A DNA stretch of 64,000 nucleotides, taken from the NCBI GenBank assembly GCA_016711505.1, contig JADJSV010000007.1, positions 1 through 64,000 of the forward strand. Reading direction: 5' to 3'. Positions 62,896-64,000 of the stretch are shown here, one piece after another. Made by a program: the position numbers and the translations under genes. The DNA comes from Bacteroidota bacterium. GTDB lineage: Bacteria; Bacteroidota; Bacteroidia; AKYH767-A; 2013-40CM-41-45. The first letter of the stretch is position 1, and each line of letters opens with the position of its first letter. The notes below the pieces were generated by a model. It was not told the origin of the DNA. It did no database searches and saw only the letters and a list, made by a program, of their open reading frames with translations.

Positions 62896-63258
62896 TTATT
62901 TATTAGTTACTATAATATCTTCCATATCGTAATTTCCATTCGAAAGTGTCATATCGAAAGATTTTATATTTTGTAAAAATTCTAGAAATGAAATTCGTAA
63001 TTTAAATTTCTTCACCGGAAGTTTGTCTTTATCATAATTGCTGTCATCTTGTTTTAATTTATCTACTGCATAAATTGTAATTATCGGTTCATCTTTCTTA
63101 GCATAAATACGGAAACCCATTGCGTCAAATCTGTCGGGATTGTAATTGGGTATGAGTTTCATGGCAAGCTGATTTAAATCTTCTTTGGAATTGAAATCTA
63201 ATGACCCTTTGCCTGACATAGAGTGGGCTTTTGTTTCAAATGGAATTTCGTTTTTCAT
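62896..63258 (-). CDS. hypothetical 120-residue cytoplasmic protein
   Basis: No family recognised. The protein is soluble with mixed charge: MKNEIPFETKAHSMSGKGSL at the start, a central FDAMGFRIYAKKDEPIITIYAVD that looks like paired beta strands, a KQDDSNYDKDKLPVKKFKLR segment, and NYDMEDIIVTNK at the end. Its own terminator (62840-62879), and an upstream gap shared with the divergent HD-like gene, support a real gene. No membrane segment or signal peptide. Confidence 0.75.
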   Translation of the reverse strand: MKNEIPFETKAHSMSGKGSLDFNSKEDLNQLAMKLIPNYNPDRFDAMGFRIYAKKDEPIITIYAVDKLKQDDSNYDKDKLPVKKFKLRISFLEFLQNIKSFDMTLSNGNYDMEDIIVTNK

Positions 63259-63345
63259 AGTATGCTTTTTTGATTAATAGAATTAAAATTCGTACCAATT
63301 CATTTGGCATAATTATTTGTTAATGTAAAGGATAAATCAAGACCC

Positions 63346-63915
63346 ATGAAATCACACGAAAATTTATTGCTTTTGATGGAAGCTCTGGAGTTTGCTTCGT
63401 ATCGGTTAAAGTTTGAAAAGACTAAAAATGATGAACCATATCTTAATCATTTGATCCAGGTTTGTTCTCTTTTGTCTACTATCGGTGAAGTTAAAGACAT
63501 TGATATTCTGAGGGCATCAATTCTATATGACTTGGTAGGCAGATCGAATGTAAAGCCGGTTGATATACATTTACGATTCGGTCCACGCACTTATGCTATT
63601 GTGAGAAAATTAAATTTAGAAAAAAGTTTTTCTAATAATAAGGAAGTTGTTTTTCAGGAAAGTTACGCAGGATTAAATGAAGCTGCTAATATGGTCAAGC
63701 TAGCAGATCTTGTTGCCAATGTTGAAATGATGGTTAGCTGCCCTCCTCCGGGTTGGGACATAGAAAGAAAAAAAATATTTCTGGAGTGGTCAGCTAAAAA
63801 TATAAATGATCTCAAAGGGACTTGCCCTCAGCTTGAAGAATATTATCATTGTATTTACACAAGTGATGTGGAAGAAGAAATGAAGTATAGTAATGTAAGT
63901 AAAATTTCAGCTTAG
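63346..63915 (+). CDS. RelA/SpoT (MESH1-like) HD-domain protein with degenerate catalytic residues
   Basis: A 189-residue protein with the outline of the small (p)ppGpp hydrolase HD domain: ALEFASYRLKFEKTKNDEPY then LNHLIQVCSLL (the normal Y-x-x-H-P helix), DILRASILYDLVGRSNVKPV where the family has A-A-L-L-H-D-x-V-E-D-T, FGPRTYAIVRKL, then MVKLADLVANVEMM, PPPGWDIERKKIFLEWS and LEEYYHCIY. The HD pair reads YD and the ED pair reads GR. The first metal His (LNH) and the late KLAD Asp remain. Hydrolysis of (p)ppGpp would be expected to be impaired, so a sensing or scaffold role is possible. The fold call is confident; activity is uncertain. Confidence 0.8.
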   Translation: MKSHENLLLLMEALEFASYRLKFEKTKNDEPYLNHLIQVCSLLSTIGEVKDIDILRASILYDLVGRSNVKPVDIHLRFGPRTYAIVRKLNLEKSFSNNKEVVFQESYAGLNEAANMVKLADLVANVEMMVSCPPPGWDIERKKIFLEWSAKNINDLKGTCPQLEEYYHCIYTSDVEEEMKYSNVSKISA

Positions 63916-64000
63916 CCTTTTCAGAACTTCAAGCCATTCTTTTTGGATTCTAACTGAAGTTACAACCCAGTCCACAATTCATCTGCTTATAACGTCGTTA

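Noticed and set aside
63916..64000. Partial minus-strand gene at the right edge (IVDWVVTSVRIQKEWLEVLK reading)
   Set aside because: The frame has an in-frame stop within 10 codons upstream and would overlap the end of the HD-like gene. Too little sequence to support it, although a further indel could hide a response-regulator-like C-terminus.

Overview
The window is chromosomal DNA from a low-GC member of the Bacteroidota. The evidence is: type IX secretion (T9SS) C-terminal sorting domains on four secreted proteins, OmpA and TonB-receptor architectures typical of the phylum, DUF families largely confined to it, a rimP-nusA-infB operon with a Bacteroidota-style IF-2, promoters of the TTG-N19-TAnnTTTG type, and almost no Shine-Dalgarno sequences. 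I cannot place it below phylum with confidence. No rRNA, tRNA, transposase, phage gene or CRISPR array was seen.

Layout. 0-8.5 kb: end of a DUF502 membrane protein, a YjbR/MmcQ protein, a DMT-family exporter broken by a frameshift, two T9SS-secreted proteins, a SPOR protein and a large OmpA protein. 8.66-9.05 kb: a gene-free imperfect palindrome. 9.2-14.1 kb (minus): rimP-nusA-infB, with a terminator-like hairpin between the promoter and the rimP start. 14.3-24.2 kb: NDH-2, a double-OmpA protein, a GT87-like membrane glycosyltransferase, metG, an LD-carboxypeptidase, yraN and an rRNA pseudouridine synthase with a long disordered extension. 24.8-30.6 kb: a 1926-residue repeat-rich T9SS surface protein, with related about 200-bp non-coding repeats on both sides. 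30.9-36.1 kb (minus): thirteen perfect copies of a 10-bp repeat touching the dnaG stop, then the operon rlmN-prenyl synthase-hydrolase-dnaG. 36.2-45.6 kb: an amidohydrolase, a LysM D,D-carboxypeptidase, ispD, a Wzz-like protein with a divergent O-antigen-ligase-like protein, and adenine deaminase. 45.5-52.6 kb (minus): a tight seven-gene operon that reads as inositol-lipid synthesis: inositol-3-phosphate synthase, PgpA-like phosphatase, GtrA, a DUF5686 outer-membrane protein, CDP-alcohol phosphatidyltransferase, DUF4833, and a PAP2/inositol-phosphorylceramide-synthase-like protein. 52.8-56.1 kb: a TonB-type barrel and a small T9SS protein, both frameshifted. 56.2-64 kb: an accessory-looking stretch with a sensor kinase, a receiver-only regulator, an AAA+ ATPase, AlgH/YqgE, a DUF3606 protein, several very small proteins and a degenerate RelA/SpoT-type HD protein.

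Two features cut across the window. First, six single-base frame disruptions, most in or beside short homopolymers, break six places in otherwise well-conserved genes, including the essential nusA and dnaG (twice). Residual sequencing or assembly indels are the simplest explanation. Second, many intergenic spaces hold low-complexity or hairpin-forming repeats of at least nine different kinds, often starting exactly at a stop codon.
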